IMG/VR virus record: IMGVR_UViG_3300031951_000259 | Coordinates: 1 to 49,047 of that record | DNA from: a virus | DNA length: 49,047 nt | Direction: 5' to 3' (one strand) | In this document: positions 1 to 7,257 of the stretch, one piece after another | Layout of the letters: every line of letters starts with the position of its first letter | How positions within the stretch are numbered: position 1 is the stretch's first letter | Position numbers and translations under genes: made by a program | The notes under the pieces: model-generated | What the model was told of the DNA's origin: nothing | What the model saw: the letters and a program-made list of their open reading frames with translations, nothing else | The model's database searches: none

Positions 1-1
1 T

Positions 2-622
2 TTTGGAAATGCTAAGACTGGCGAAACAATTACAGTAACAACACTTGGTGGTGCTACTGCTGGTTCAGTAACTGCTGATGCTCTAGTAGCAGGCAAGTAT
101 TCTGCTGACATTACACTTCCCGCAACTGCTGGAACTGTTGCTGTTGGCGCTTCAATTACTGCTCCAACCGCAGTCGCTACACTTGGAACAGCAACTGTAT
201 CTCAGACTGCTATCGTAACAGTTTCAGATCTTGCTTCTGCTCTCGCTGCTGCTAATGCTGCACTCGCTGCAGAGAAGGCTGCTGCTGCTACTGCTGCTGC
301 AACCGCTAAGGCTGCTGCAGATGCTGCACTCGCTGCAGAAAAGGCTGCTAGTGCTAAGGCTCTTGCTGATGCAAAGGCTGCTTCAGATGCAGAAATTATT
401 GCTCTTAAGGCAGAAGTTGTAACTCTAAAGGCTAATGCTGTAACTGCTAAACTTGCTGCAGATAAGGCTCTTTCAGATGCACAGGCTGCTGCTAAGGCAG
501 AACTAGATGCAGTAAAGGCAGAAAATGCTAAGGCAATTGCCGATATGAAGAAGGCATTCAATGCACTTGCTACAAAGTGGAACAAGGCTAATCCAAAGTC
601 TAAGGTCACACTTGTTAAGTAA
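2..622 (+). CDS. C-terminal part of an Ala-rich coiled-coil surface-type protein (5' truncated)
   Basis: The reading frame is open from the first bases of the window to TAA at 620-622, so the N-terminus lies outside. The visible 206 residues begin with a Thr/Gly/Val-rich stretch that looks like beta structure (about residues 1-75). An Ala/Lys/Glu/Asp helical segment with heptad-like repeats follows (75-190), then a short basic tail ending KVTLVK. Codons are strongly biased to GCT and the GC content is higher than in neighbouring genes. A rho-independent terminator follows directly. The make-up suits an exported or virion-surface protein with a coiled-coil stalk; I do not recognise the family. 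Confidence 0.8.
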   Translation, partial: FGNAKTGETITVTTLGGATAGSVTADALVAGKYSADITLPATAGTVAVGASITAPTAVATLGTATVSQTAIVTVSDLASALAAANAALAAEKAAAATAAATAKAAADAALAAEKAASAKALADAKAASDAEIIALKAEVVTLKANAVTAKLAADKALSDAQAAAKAELDAVKAENAKAIADMKKAFNALATKWNKANPKSKVTLVK

Positions 623-641
623 TTAACAAATAAAAGATTAG

Positions 642-669
642 GGCGCAGAGCAATCTGCGCCTTTTTCTT
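642..669 (+). terminator. Intrinsic terminator after the Ala-rich gene
   Basis: A perfect 7-bp stem GGCGCAG/CTGCGCC (642-648 with 655-661), a 6-nt loop and an immediate T-rich tract. It separates the left-edge gene from the promoter at 676-684. Confidence 0.9.
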
Positions 670-675
670 TTATCA

Positions 676-684
676 TGATATAAT
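676..684 (+). promoter_or_regulatory. Extended -10 promoter TGA-TATAAT
   Basis: Perfect TATAAT at 679-684 with TGA in front, just after the terminator. It would start an mRNA carrying the AGGAG ribosome binding site at 707-711. Confidence 0.75.
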
Positions 685-718
685 ATGTTTATCTATATAA
701 TTAAATAGGAGAGATAGT

Positions 719-2335
719 ATAAACAAATTCCTACGCATAATTGCAGTGGTGGGAATCCTATTTGGAACAAGTTTTGGTTTACCAGAAAATGCTTATGCTA
801 CTTGTGTAAACTATGTTCAGTCTCAAGCAATTGCAGCAGCGTATGAGGGTGACGCAACTCCAACAGTACATACAATGGACACCTGTGGCGGAGATGATAC
901 ATCTTATCAAATACCAATAGCAACAACAATTACTTTTGATGGTGTTCAATATTCTAATGTTTATGCTACAACAAATTCAGTAATTACATTTGGTAATCCA
1001 GATAATACATATTGGGATTACCCAAATACACCATCTATTTCTTTATACTCTATGGACTGGGTTTCAGGCTGGTATAACGCACCAGACACTCTAAACATTA
1101 TGTATTCTGAAGGTGGATTCCAATTAGATCTTGAAGTAATACCATTTGGACAATGGAATGCGCCAACTCCAAGTAATATTAATATCATTGTTGCAATAAC
1201 AAATACTGGCGGTATATCAGTAGCATATAGTTATCAAGGTCCAGAATATCCAAACCTTAGAACTGGTGTGAGATTACATAGTGGAGAAGTTGTTTCTTTA
1301 GAAGCATGGGGAGCAACACAGATACAGGCTGGAGACCCTACTCCAACATTGGCCCCAGAGCCAGTACCAGATCCAACAGCAAGTCCTGAGCCAACTCAAG
1401 AACCTTTGACTCCAGAAGAGGTTCAAGCAGAAGTTGTTGAAGCGGTAACACTAGCAAATGAAATTTCAGATCTTAATAATCTTATTGCAGCAATTAATGG
1501 CGATAATATAAATGAAACTACGCCAGAGCCTACGCCAGAGCCTACGCCAGAGCCTTCCGACGAGCCAACAAATGAACCAGATCTACCTGAACCTGATATT
1601 GAAGTTGATCCAGAAATAATCACACCAGAGGATCCACGATTCCCAGATGATGAACAAATTGAACCAGAAGACCCCACTCCTTCTCCAAGCCCTGATACCA
1701 CAAATGAGGAGAATGAAGAGACTGATCCAGCTCCAGAGCCTTCAGAAGAGCCGTCACCTCAGCCAACGGATATAGATCCAACTCAAGAGCCTGAACCTGA
1801 GCAACCTGTTGATGAAGAAGTTGTAAATCCAACACCAGATGATAGTAGCACAAATGACGGTAATGCAATATCTGAAGAAGAACTTAATAAATTAAATAAA
1901 TTAATTCAAGTAAATGATGCAAAATTAATGGCAGCAGTATCAGAATTTTTAACTGAGCTATCTCCAGATGCTAAAAAATCTTTTGCATCAGATCTTGGTA
2001 TTAAGGCAGAAGAGGTTGCTTTAATTGCAGAAGTAACAAAAGACAATGCTGCGGTAGCAGAAGCGGTAGTTCAATTTGCAGAATTATCAGCAATTAATGA
2101 AAATGCTCCTATGCCATATACCCTAGCAGATGCTGTTACAGAAATACAGGCAGAAAAACTCTTAGAAAATCCGCTAGCAGTATTAACAGATATAGACTTG
2201 TCACAGGTTCTTAATCCTTCAGAATGGGGTAAGGATATGACTGATGATCAAAGAGAAAAAGTTCAAGAGGTTATTATTCCAGTAATTCTGGTTTCTAACA
2301 TAGTTAGTTCTGTTATGTCATTAAGGAGGTTATAA
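719..2335 (+). CDS. Secreted Pro/Glu-rich protein with beta domain and C-terminal hydrophobic segment; possible AUA start
   Basis: AGGAGAG at 707-713 sits 7 nt before an in-frame ATA codon at 719. Starting there gives (M)NKFLRIIAVVGILFG, a normal signal peptide with a basic n-region, cleaved near ENAYA. The first standard start in frame is GTG 746, 34 nt from the ribosome binding site, and it removes the basic n-region. The mature protein has a Thr/Tyr/Asn-rich beta domain (about 30-210), a long linker with repeated PEPTPEP units (about 215-370, including a triple CCAGAGCCTACG-type repeat near 1527), a helical domain (about 380-500) and a hydrophobic tail. It resembles a surface or virion-anchored protein. 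Family not recognised. Confidence 0.75.
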   Translation: MNKFLRIIAVVGILFGTSFGLPENAYATCVNYVQSQAIAAAYEGDATPTVHTMDTCGGDDTSYQIPIATTITFDGVQYSNVYATTNSVITFGNPDNTYWDYPNTPSISLYSMDWVSGWYNAPDTLNIMYSEGGFQLDLEVIPFGQWNAPTPSNINIIVAITNTGGISVAYSYQGPEYPNLRTGVRLHSGEVVSLEAWGATQIQAGDPTPTLAPEPVPDPTASPEPTQEPLTPEEVQAEVVEAVTLANEISDLNNLIAAINGDNINETTPEPTPEPTPEPSDEPTNEPDLPEPDIEVDPEIITPEDPRFPDDEQIEPEDPTPSPSPDTTNEENEETDPAPEPSEEPSPQPTDIDPTQEPEPEQPVDEEVVNPTPDDSSTNDGNAISEEELNKLNKLIQVNDAKLMAAVSEFLTELSPDAKKSFASDLGIKAEEVALIAEVTKDNAAVAEAVVQFAELSAINENAPMPYTLADAVTEIQAEKLLENPLAVLTDIDLSQVLNPSEWGKDMTDDQREKVQEVIIPVILVSNIVSSVMSLRRL

Positions 2336-2336
2336 T

Positions 2337-2660
2337 ATGATAATGATGGATAAGTTAATTAGTCAAGCAAAAAACCTTATTGGCAAAATAAAACTGCCCA
2401 ATTTCAAAGCGGTATTGCCAAAGGTGTTGACTATGGTAGGTAAAGTACCTATGCTAGCTCTAAAGGCCCTTAAAGGCTTTCTGGTATGGCTTGGAAAGGC
2501 TATTAAGGAAAGCATTGCTCAGGTATGGACACTCCTAGGATTTTTTATTGCTTGGCTTACTTTGACTGGCACAGCCCAACAAATAGTAGGTATTGCTACT
2601 GTTTTAGCTACTATTTTATGGCTTGTTACGATCCCACTAAGGGAAGAAAAAGAAGAATAA
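2337..2660 (+). CDS. Small membrane protein with two C-terminal TM segments
   Basis: 107 residues. AAGGAGG at 2323-2329 lies inside the end of the previous gene, 7 nt before ATG 2337. The N-terminal half is basic and amphipathic (KLPNFKAVLPK, many Lys). The C-terminal half has two hydrophobic segments at about residues 60-78 and 80-98, followed by a charged REEKEE tail. It precedes a lipoprotein, another membrane protein and the endolysin, so a lysis role (holin or antiholin) is possible but is inference only. Confidence 0.75.
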   Translation: MIMMDKLISQAKNLIGKIKLPNFKAVLPKVLTMVGKVPMLALKALKGFLVWLGKAIKESIAQVWTLLGFFIAWLTLTGTAQQIVGIATVLATILWLVTIPLREEKEE

Positions 2661-2663
2661 ACT

Positions 2664-2672
2664 TGGTATAAT
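2664..2672 (+). promoter_or_regulatory. Leaderless promoter TGG-TATAAT
   Basis: TATAAT (2667-2672) preceded by TGG, with 7 nt to ATG 2680, so transcription should begin at or next to the start codon. It excludes the upstream in-frame ATG 2671, which lies inside the -10 box. Confidence 0.7.
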
Positions 2673-2679
2673 GGTGGGT

Positions 2680-2904
2680 ATGCTAAGGATAATCGGACTT
2701 GCCCTATTAGGGTTATTGCTAACAGGATGTGGCTATGATGGCCACTATCGTTATCCTTGCCAAGATCCAGCAAATTGGGAAAATGCAGAATGTAAGCCAC
2801 CAATTTGTACAACAAATGGAGCATGTCCAGAAGATTTAGTTGGAACAGACATTTTTAATGGAACAAGTACTGAGAGCACAGTGGAGGAAGTACCAAATGA
2901 GTAA
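2680..2904 (+). CDS. Small lipoprotein
   Basis: Starting at ATG 2680 gives MLRIIGLALLGLLLTGC, a type II signal peptide with lipobox LTGC, so Cys17 should be lipidated. The mature part is about 58 residues with several Cys (NAECKPPIC, NGACPEDL). It lies in the segment leading to the endolysin. Phage lipoproteins here can act as spanins or superinfection-exclusion proteins; neither role is shown. Its last codons overlap the next gene (ATGAGTAA). Confidence 0.8.
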   Translation: MLRIIGLALLGLLLTGCGYDGHYRYPCQDPANWENAECKPPICTTNGACPEDLVGTDIFNGTSTESTVEEVPNE

Positions 2905-3304
2905 GACAAGATATACATCAGCAGAATTAGATGCAAGATTAAAATTTGCATTAGGAATTATGTTAGGAGTTATTCTCCTTTCAACAACATTGGGCATTCT
3001 TTATGCTCTTATATTTGTAACACAGCCAGTAAATGCACAATCTGAGAATGATAAAATGTTCTTTAATGTGCTTGGTAGTGTTGCTACATTTATTACTGGT
3101 ACCCTCGCAGGTTTGTTAATTGGAAAGAGCGGGGCACAGGAAATGAAAGAGGCAATGGAGAATAATTCTACAGAAGAGCCAGAAGACTTAGGTGAAAACA
3201 GAGCACTACCACATAGCACAATGACGGAAGAGGCTCCTGCTGGCAAAGATAATTCACAAATGCCAGAAGAACAAGAAATTGATGAAGATTGGGATAAGGA
3301 TTAA
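2897..3304 (+). CDS. Holin-like membrane protein with acidic tail
   Basis: 135 residues. Start ATG 2897 is chosen because GGAGG at 2883-2887 is correctly spaced and the ATG overlaps the lipoprotein stop. TM1 lies at about 16-42, TM2 at about 58-80 (NVLGSVATFITGTLAGLLIG), and then a long acidic tail ends EIDEDWDKD. Two TM segments with a charged tail directly before a CHAP endolysin fit a holin; function is inferred from position. Confidence 0.75.
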   Translation: MSKTRYTSAELDARLKFALGIMLGVILLSTTLGILYALIFVTQPVNAQSENDKMFFNVLGSVATFITGTLAGLLIGKSGAQEMKEAMENNSTEEPEDLGENRALPHSTMTEEAPAGKDNSQMPEEQEIDEDWDKD

Positions 3305-3306
3305 TC

Positions 3307-3888
3307 ATGGCAGAAATGGGAACAGCAGCAAAGTTAATTGAAATTGCTAAAGAAGAAATTGGTTATATAGAAGGACCAAAGGATAACGAAACGAAATACG
3401 GAGCTTTCACCAAGGCAAACTTCCAGCCTTGGTGTGGAAGTTTTGTGATGTGGTGTGCAGATAAAGCAGGCGTTAAAGTCCCAAATACTGTTTACACTCC
3501 TGGTGGCGCTGCTGCTTTTAAAAAGTCTGGTCGTTGGTATGATGCACAAATATGCGATCCAGAACCTGGAGATATTGCGTACTTCGATTTTCCTGGAGAC
3601 GGTGTTGATAGAATTTCACACGTTGGAATCGTCATTAAAGATAACGAGGATGGAACTGTATGGTGCATTGAAGGCAACACTTCAGGAGACCCAAAGAAAT
3701 CTCAGCGTAATGGCGGGGAAGTCGTAAAGAAACTTCGTGCTTACAAAAAGAATAAAAAGGCTGTACAGGTATCTATAGTAGGATTTGGTCGTCCTAAGTT
3801 TAAGGGGGCTACTAAGGCCGAATCTGGGGCATCTGAGACGGTATCTGAGGCAAAGACCTGCCCAACCTGTGGTCAAAATATCAAATAA
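3307..3888 (+). CDS. CHAP-domain endolysin with C-terminal CxxC
   Basis: 193 residues. The CHAP (NlpC/P60-like amidase/endopeptidase) core covers about 8-165: catalytic Cys43 in PWCGSF, His105 in SHVGIV and Glu122/Asn124 in CIEGNT. These are the expected Cys-His-polar residues for cleaving peptidoglycan stem peptides or amide bonds. A Ser/Ala/Glu linker leads to a short CPTCGQ motif (Cys185, Cys188), half of a zinc ribbon. No signal peptide, so release needs a holin, and suitable membrane genes lie just upstream. Confidence 0.88.
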   Translation: MAEMGTAAKLIEIAKEEIGYIEGPKDNETKYGAFTKANFQPWCGSFVMWCADKAGVKVPNTVYTPGGAAAFKKSGRWYDAQICDPEPGDIAYFDFPGDGVDRISHVGIVIKDNEDGTVWCIEGNTSGDPKKSQRNGGEVVKKLRAYKKNKKAVQVSIVGFGRPKFKGATKAESGASETVSEAKTCPTCGQNIK

Positions 3889-3895
3889 ATCATAT

Positions 3896-3924
3896 TTGAC
3901 ATATTAAAATCTTCCTGATATACT
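3896..3924 (+). promoter_or_regulatory. Consensus promoter TTGACA-17-TATACT
   Basis: -35 TTGACA at 3896-3901, exactly 17 nt, -10 TATACT at 3919-3924 with TGA before it. The leader to ATG 3954 is about 23 nt and contains AGGGGTAGG as a ribosome binding site. Confidence 0.85.
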
Positions 3925-3953
3925 AGGCAGACAAGAGTAATCTAGGGGTAGGC

Positions 3954-4475
3954 ATGACTTGTATAGCAGCAATAATTAAAGATGGTAAGGCATACATGGC
4001 TGGAGAAAGAGCCATAGTTGATGAATCACAACAAATGAAATCAGATATTCCAAAAATATGGAAATCTGGAGATTATCTATTTGGATACTGTGGAACTCTT
4101 GAGGGACAACTAATTCAAAATAATTTCGTGCCGCCAAAACCAGAAGGAAATATTGATAAATTTATGCGTGGCAAATTTCTTGAATCATTAAAAGCATTTT
4201 ATGATAAATGGGGTATGCCAGCAGAAAAAGATTCTGACCTAACATTATTAATATGTGTAAAAGGAAGAATGTATGAACACGAATCATCTGCTTTGACTAT
4301 GATTTCCTATGACACACACTTTGCTGCCATAGGTTCAGGTTCAGCCTACGCTATGGGCTCTTTACATGCCACCCAAAACTATAAAGATCCAAAGCGTAGG
4401 TTGACTCAAGCTTTAGATGCTGCTATTTTGTATAGTCCACACTGTCTTTACCCAATTGACTTTTTAAGCAAGTAA
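3954..4475 (+). CDS. Proteasome/HslV-like Ntn hydrolase
   Basis: 173 residues. The N-terminus MTCIAAIIKDG is typical of phage Ntn-hydrolase proteins related to 20S beta subunits and HslV. If Met is removed, Thr2 becomes the nucleophile (Thr1). Counting from it, Glu falls at position 17 (AGER, Asp in most proteasomes) and Lys at 33 (PKIW), matching the catalytic Thr1-Asp17-Lys33 spacing. YLFGYCGT corresponds to the usual small-residue strand around the S1 pocket. No propeptide and no ATPase partner in the window. The substrate is unknown; prohead processing or host protein turnover are both possible. Confidence 0.75.
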   Translation: MTCIAAIIKDGKAYMAGERAIVDESQQMKSDIPKIWKSGDYLFGYCGTLEGQLIQNNFVPPKPEGNIDKFMRGKFLESLKAFYDKWGMPAEKDSDLTLLICVKGRMYEHESSALTMISYDTHFAAIGSGSAYAMGSLHATQNYKDPKRRLTQALDAAILYSPHCLYPIDFLSK

Positions 4476-4484
4476 GGGTATACT
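4456..4484 (+). promoter_or_regulatory. Leaderless promoter TTGACT-17-TATACT
   Basis: TTGACT at 4456-4461, 17 nt, TATACT at 4479-4484, then 6 nt to ATG 4491. Its -35 lies inside the end of the Ntn-hydrolase gene. No Shine-Dalgarno is present. Confidence 0.8.
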
Positions 4485-4490
4485 AAATAT

Positions 4491-4694
4491 ATGAATTATA
4501 TTCATGAGGAAGACTTGTCTCCAGACGAACAAGAATTTGGTGTCTGGTTAGAAAATGGTATTGAAAAAGGTTGGGTAACAGAACCATTCTGTTCTACACA
4601 CGATGGTGGTTATCAGTATATGAGTGAAGAAGAGTTAGAAGAATGGGAAGCAGGAGGCGACCCATGTCAACACGTCATTAGAATAATGATATAA
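4491..4694 (+). CDS. Acidic 67-residue protein, unknown
   Basis: Leaderless start at ATG 4491. The protein is very acidic (SPDEQEFGVWLENG, SEEELEEWE) with a Cys-Asp-His-rich centre (FCSTHDGG) and a CQHVIRI tail. It ends 10 nt before the subtilase gene. I do not recognise the family; its charge would suit a DNA mimic or chaperone-like role, but nothing shows that. Confidence 0.7.
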   Translation: MNYIHEEDLSPDEQEFGVWLENGIEKGWVTEPFCSTHDGGYQYMSEEELEEWEAGGDPCQHVIRIMI

Positions 4695-4704
4695 GAGGAG
4701 AAAA

Positions 4705-5604
4705 ATGAAAAAAATCGCAGTGGGGATTGCAGTAGTTCTTGGTTTTACACTATTGCAGCCAGTACAAGCACAAGCAGCAAATGAGTCAATTGTTATTATT
4801 GATACAGCAATTGATTCTACACGCCCAGAATTTAAGGGTAAAATTATTCAGGAAGTATGTCTAGTAGAGTCTGGTGTATGTCCTAATGGAACTATGTTTC
4901 AAGAGGGATCTGGTGCTGCAAGTTTGCCAGTAGCGCAAGCTTATAAAAATGGATTTGAGCATGGAACATTAATGTCTCTTATTGCTTTACAGGTTAATCC
5001 AAATGTTAATATTGTTTTTATTCGTGTTGCAGGAATGAATCCACGAACACAAAAAATGTATTCATTCTCAGATGTTTCAGTAACACGAGCACTTGATTGG
5101 ACTATTTCAAACAAATCTAAGTACAATATTGTGTCTGTTTCAGCATCTGCTGGACATAGTTCATATAATACAATAGGAAATTATTGCCCAATTAGAGCAT
5201 CACATAGTAAGTTAATTGCTAATATGGAATCTCTTATGAATGTGGGAGTAGCAACTATGTTTGCAGCAGGAAATGGTCGTGATCGTTCACGTATTAACTT
5301 CCCTGCATGTATTCCACAGGCAATTGCAGTTGGTGGCTCAAACCCACATAAAGCGGGAGAACTTCCAACTCTTTCTATTTTCTTTAATACTGCTCCAGAG
5401 GTAGACTTTTATGCTCTTGGAACATTCATGACACCAGTAAAAAATTCTGTAGGTACATCGGCATCTACGGTTGCTTTATCTGCATACTGGGCAAAAAATT
5501 ATAAGGGAAATTATCAAGCGACTTTTGATTATTTAAAATCTGTTGGTAAGACTACTAACAATCAATTTACATCAACTAATTCTTTTGTTGACGTACTAGG
5601 CTAA
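4705..5604 (+). CDS. Secreted subtilisin-like serine protease (S8 family)
   Basis: 299 residues; AGAGGAG ribosome binding site before ATG 4705. Signal peptide MKKIAVGIAVVLGFTLLQ..., cleaved near QAQA. The S8 catalytic triad is visible in order: Asp33 (VIIDTAID), His86 (FEHGTLMS) and Ser252 (VGTSAST), with oxyanion Asn190 in AAGNG. It is shorter than typical subtilases and has no obvious propeptide domain. A secreted protease in a phage segment could process surface proteins of host or virion; I cannot tell which. tRNA-Asn begins 8 nt after the stop. Confidence 0.85.
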   Translation: MKKIAVGIAVVLGFTLLQPVQAQAANESIVIIDTAIDSTRPEFKGKIIQEVCLVESGVCPNGTMFQEGSGAASLPVAQAYKNGFEHGTLMSLIALQVNPNVNIVFIRVAGMNPRTQKMYSFSDVSVTRALDWTISNKSKYNIVSVSASAGHSSYNTIGNYCPIRASHSKLIANMESLMNVGVATMFAAGNGRDRSRINFPACIPQAIAVGGSNPHKAGELPTLSIFFNTAPEVDFYALGTFMTPVKNSVGTSASTVALSAYWAKNYKGNYQATFDYLKSVGKTTNNQFTSTNSFVDVLG

Positions 5605-5611
5605 TTGGTTT

Positions 5612-5684
5612 TGGACTGTAGCTCAGTCGGCAGAGCGGGGAGCTGTTAACTCCTAGGTCGTAGGTTCGAATCCTACCAGTCCAG
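5612..5684 (+). tRNA. tRNA-Asn (GTT)
   Basis: Folded by hand: 7-bp acceptor TGGACTG/CAGTCCA, D-arm GCTC...GAGC, anticodon loop CTGTTAA (anticodon GTT), T-arm GTAGG-TTCGAAT-CCTAC, discriminator G. CCA is not encoded. Confidence 0.93.
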
Positions 5685-5721
5685 CAAATCCATAGAAAAA
5701 CCTATGGTAGAAAAGGAAAAA

Positions 5722-6084
5722 ATGGAAATCTTAGAAATTATTGGAAAAATTCTTTTTGGAATGTTATTTGTTGGTTCTGGCATTAGTCATTTTAAAAATA
5801 CTAGCGCCATGGCGGGGTATGCAAGATCAAAGGGTCTGTTGTTTGCAGACTTAAATGTATATTTATCAGGAATTCTTTTGGTAGTAGCACCAATTCTATA
5901 TCTATTTGGAATTTGGGAAACAGCTATGTTAATTTCATTAGCAGTATTTTTAACATTGACAGCATTTATTTTTCATCCATATTGGAAAGAAAATGATCCA
6001 ATGACAAAGATGAATGAACAAATTGCTTTTAATAAAGAAGTATCACTAATTGGTGCAATACTAATAGTATTATCACTTCTATAG
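5722..6084 (+). CDS. DoxX-family membrane protein
   Basis: 120 residues from ATG 5722, chosen over ATG 5704 because AAAAGGA lies at 5711-5717. It shows the DoxX pattern: TM1 with GKILFGMLFVGSGISHF, a segment AMAGYARSKGL, TM2 (LSGILLVVAPILYLFGIW), TM3 ending in FHPYW, and a last TM3/4-type segment (LIGAILIVLSLL). DoxX proteins are small quinone- or redox-linked membrane proteins of bacteria. Finding one between two phage tRNAs suggests an acquired host-type gene; physiological role unknown. Confidence 0.8.
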   Translation: MEILEIIGKILFGMLFVGSGISHFKNTSAMAGYARSKGLLFADLNVYLSGILLVVAPILYLFGIWETAMLISLAVFLTLTAFIFHPYWKENDPMTKMNEQIAFNKEVSLIGAILIVLSLL

Positions 6085-6107
6085 TATTTATATATAATAT
6101 AAATACC

Positions 6108-6179
6108 GCCTCTCTAGCTCAGTGGTAGAGCATCCGCCTTGTAAGCGGAAGGTCGTCAGTTCAATCCTGACGGGAGGCT
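6108..6179 (+). tRNA. tRNA-Thr (TGT)
   Basis: Acceptor GCCTCTC/GGGAGGC (one T-G pair), D-arm GCTC...GAGC, anticodon stem TCCGC/GCGGA with loop CTTGTAA (anticodon TGT), T-arm GTCAG-TTCAATC-CTGAC, discriminator T. An AT-rich TATATAATATAA box lies just upstream. Its 3' strand GGGAGGC ends 2 nt before the next start codon. Confidence 0.93.
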
Positions 6180-6180
6180 C

Positions 6181-6567
6181 ATGAAGACTTGTAGCAAATG
6201 TAAGGTTCATCTATCTGAAGCAGACTTTTCACCATCAAGCGGTGGTAAATATTTAAGACCTGAATGCAAATCATGTGCAAAAAAACTTGCTAAAGAAAGA
6301 GAAGAATTAAGAAAATTATACGGCTATCCACCAGAAAATTATATTTGTCCTATTTGTTTAAAAAATGAAATGGAACTAAAAGGTACTGGTGGAAATGCTA
6401 GTGTTTGGGTAGTGGACCATGATCATAAAACAAATAAGTTTAGAGGGCATATTTGCCATAACTGTAACAGAGGCCTTGGTGTTTTTGAAGATAGCCTAGA
6501 TAGATTATCTCGTGCTATTAAGTATTTATCTAGTGATATAATAAAATATATAAAAAAGGGAGAATAG
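6181..6567 (+). CDS. Recombination endonuclease VII-like HNH nuclease
   Basis: 128 residues. N-terminal zinc motif (Cys4, Cys7, Cys30, Cys33) in MKTCSKC...CKSC, then the endonuclease VII core: CPIC (56-59), the VVDHDH catalytic motif (His80, Asp81, His82), RGHICHNCNRGLG. T4 endonuclease VII (gp49) resolves branched DNA before packaging; homologous proteins in phages range from resolvases to homing-type nucleases. It starts 2 nt after tRNA-Thr, whose acceptor strand supplies the only purine-rich upstream sequence. Confidence 0.88.
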   Translation: MKTCSKCKVHLSEADFSPSSGGKYLRPECKSCAKKLAKEREELRKLYGYPPENYICPICLKNEMELKGTGGNASVWVVDHDHKTNKFRGHICHNCNRGLGVFEDSLDRLSRAIKYLSSDIIKYIKKGE

Positions 6568-6568
6568 T

Positions 6569-7165
6569 ATGGAAGATGCAGATTTTTTTAAAAAAAATAA
6601 ATATATTGTTGTTAAAAATGCTTTAACACCAAGGGAAGCAAACATATGTGCTAGGGCTATTATGTTTGATGAAATACAAAGACCAAATTCAACAGATGAT
6701 AGAATAGCTCCACTTACAAAGACTAGGTATGCAAGCCCAGTAACAGAATCCCTTATTGAAAACCTACAGCCATTGGTTGAACAAAAAACTGGACTATCTT
6801 TAATACCAACATACTCTTATTGCAGGATATATAAGCCTGGAGACTATTTATTAAAGCATAAAGATAGAGTGGCATGTGAAATTAGTCTTACTATTAATTT
6901 AGGATATGAATATATAACTGATGATCCAAACTATAGATGGAACATTTGGGTGGATAATAAAGAATTTATAACAGAGCCAGGCGATATGCTTATCTATCGT
7001 GGTATTGAATTGGAGCATTGGAGGGATAAGTTTGTTGCTAAAGATGGATCTTGGCAAGTACAAGCTTTTCTTCATTGGATCAATAAAGATGGTTTATTTT
7101 CAAGTAGCATAGATAAATTAGCTTTTGATGGAAGACCTGGACTTGGTTATTTATATAAAAAATAA
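6569..7165 (+). CDS. 2OG-Fe(II) oxygenase, PKHD-type
   Basis: 198 residues. Double-stranded beta-helix oxygenase with the iron ligands His97 and Asp99 (LLKHKDR) and distal His150 (ELEHWRD); TEPGDMLIYRG is the usual strand before the distal His. Known relatives hydroxylate protein side chains, nucleic-acid bases or small molecules using 2-oxoglutarate and O2. It overlaps the end of the endonuclease operon (TAG-TATG spacing of 1 nt) and precedes Hsp20. The substrate is not evident. Confidence 0.83.
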   Translation: MEDADFFKKNKYIVVKNALTPREANICARAIMFDEIQRPNSTDDRIAPLTKTRYASPVTESLIENLQPLVEQKTGLSLIPTYSYCRIYKPGDYLLKHKDRVACEISLTINLGYEYITDDPNYRWNIWVDNKEFITEPGDMLIYRGIELEHWRDKFVAKDGSWQVQAFLHWINKDGLFSSSIDKLAFDGRPGLGYLYKK

Positions 7166-7190
7166 TTAACCTAAATATATTTTATACTTA

Positions 7191-7199
7191 TGATATAAT
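7191..7199 (+). promoter_or_regulatory. Extended -10 promoter TGA-TATAAT before hsp20
   Basis: TGA at 7191-7193, TATAAT at 7194-7199. Predicted start of transcription is near 7206, inside the 5' arm of the hairpin at 7203-7229. Confidence 0.75.
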
Positions 7200-7202
7200 T
7201 TA

Positions 7203-7229
7203 TATGTGCTTGCCAAACGGAAGCACATA
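7203..7229 (+). promoter_or_regulatory. 5' leader hairpin before Hsp20 (possible RNA thermosensor)
   Basis: A 9-bp perfect stem TATGTGCTT (7203-7211) with AAGCACATA (7221-7229) and a further CC/GG pair inside. It lies between the promoter and the AAAGGAG site at 7245-7251. Heat-shock gene leaders often carry thermosensor hairpins, but this stem does not cover the ribosome binding site as drawn. Confidence 0.4.
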
Positions 7230-7257
7230 AATGAAGCTCGCTGAAAAGGAGAAAAAA

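Noticed and set aside
202-609. Antisense Ala-rich frame opposite the left-edge gene
   Set aside because: Low-complexity mirror of GCT/GCA codons; no ribosome binding site and the plus strand is clearly coding.
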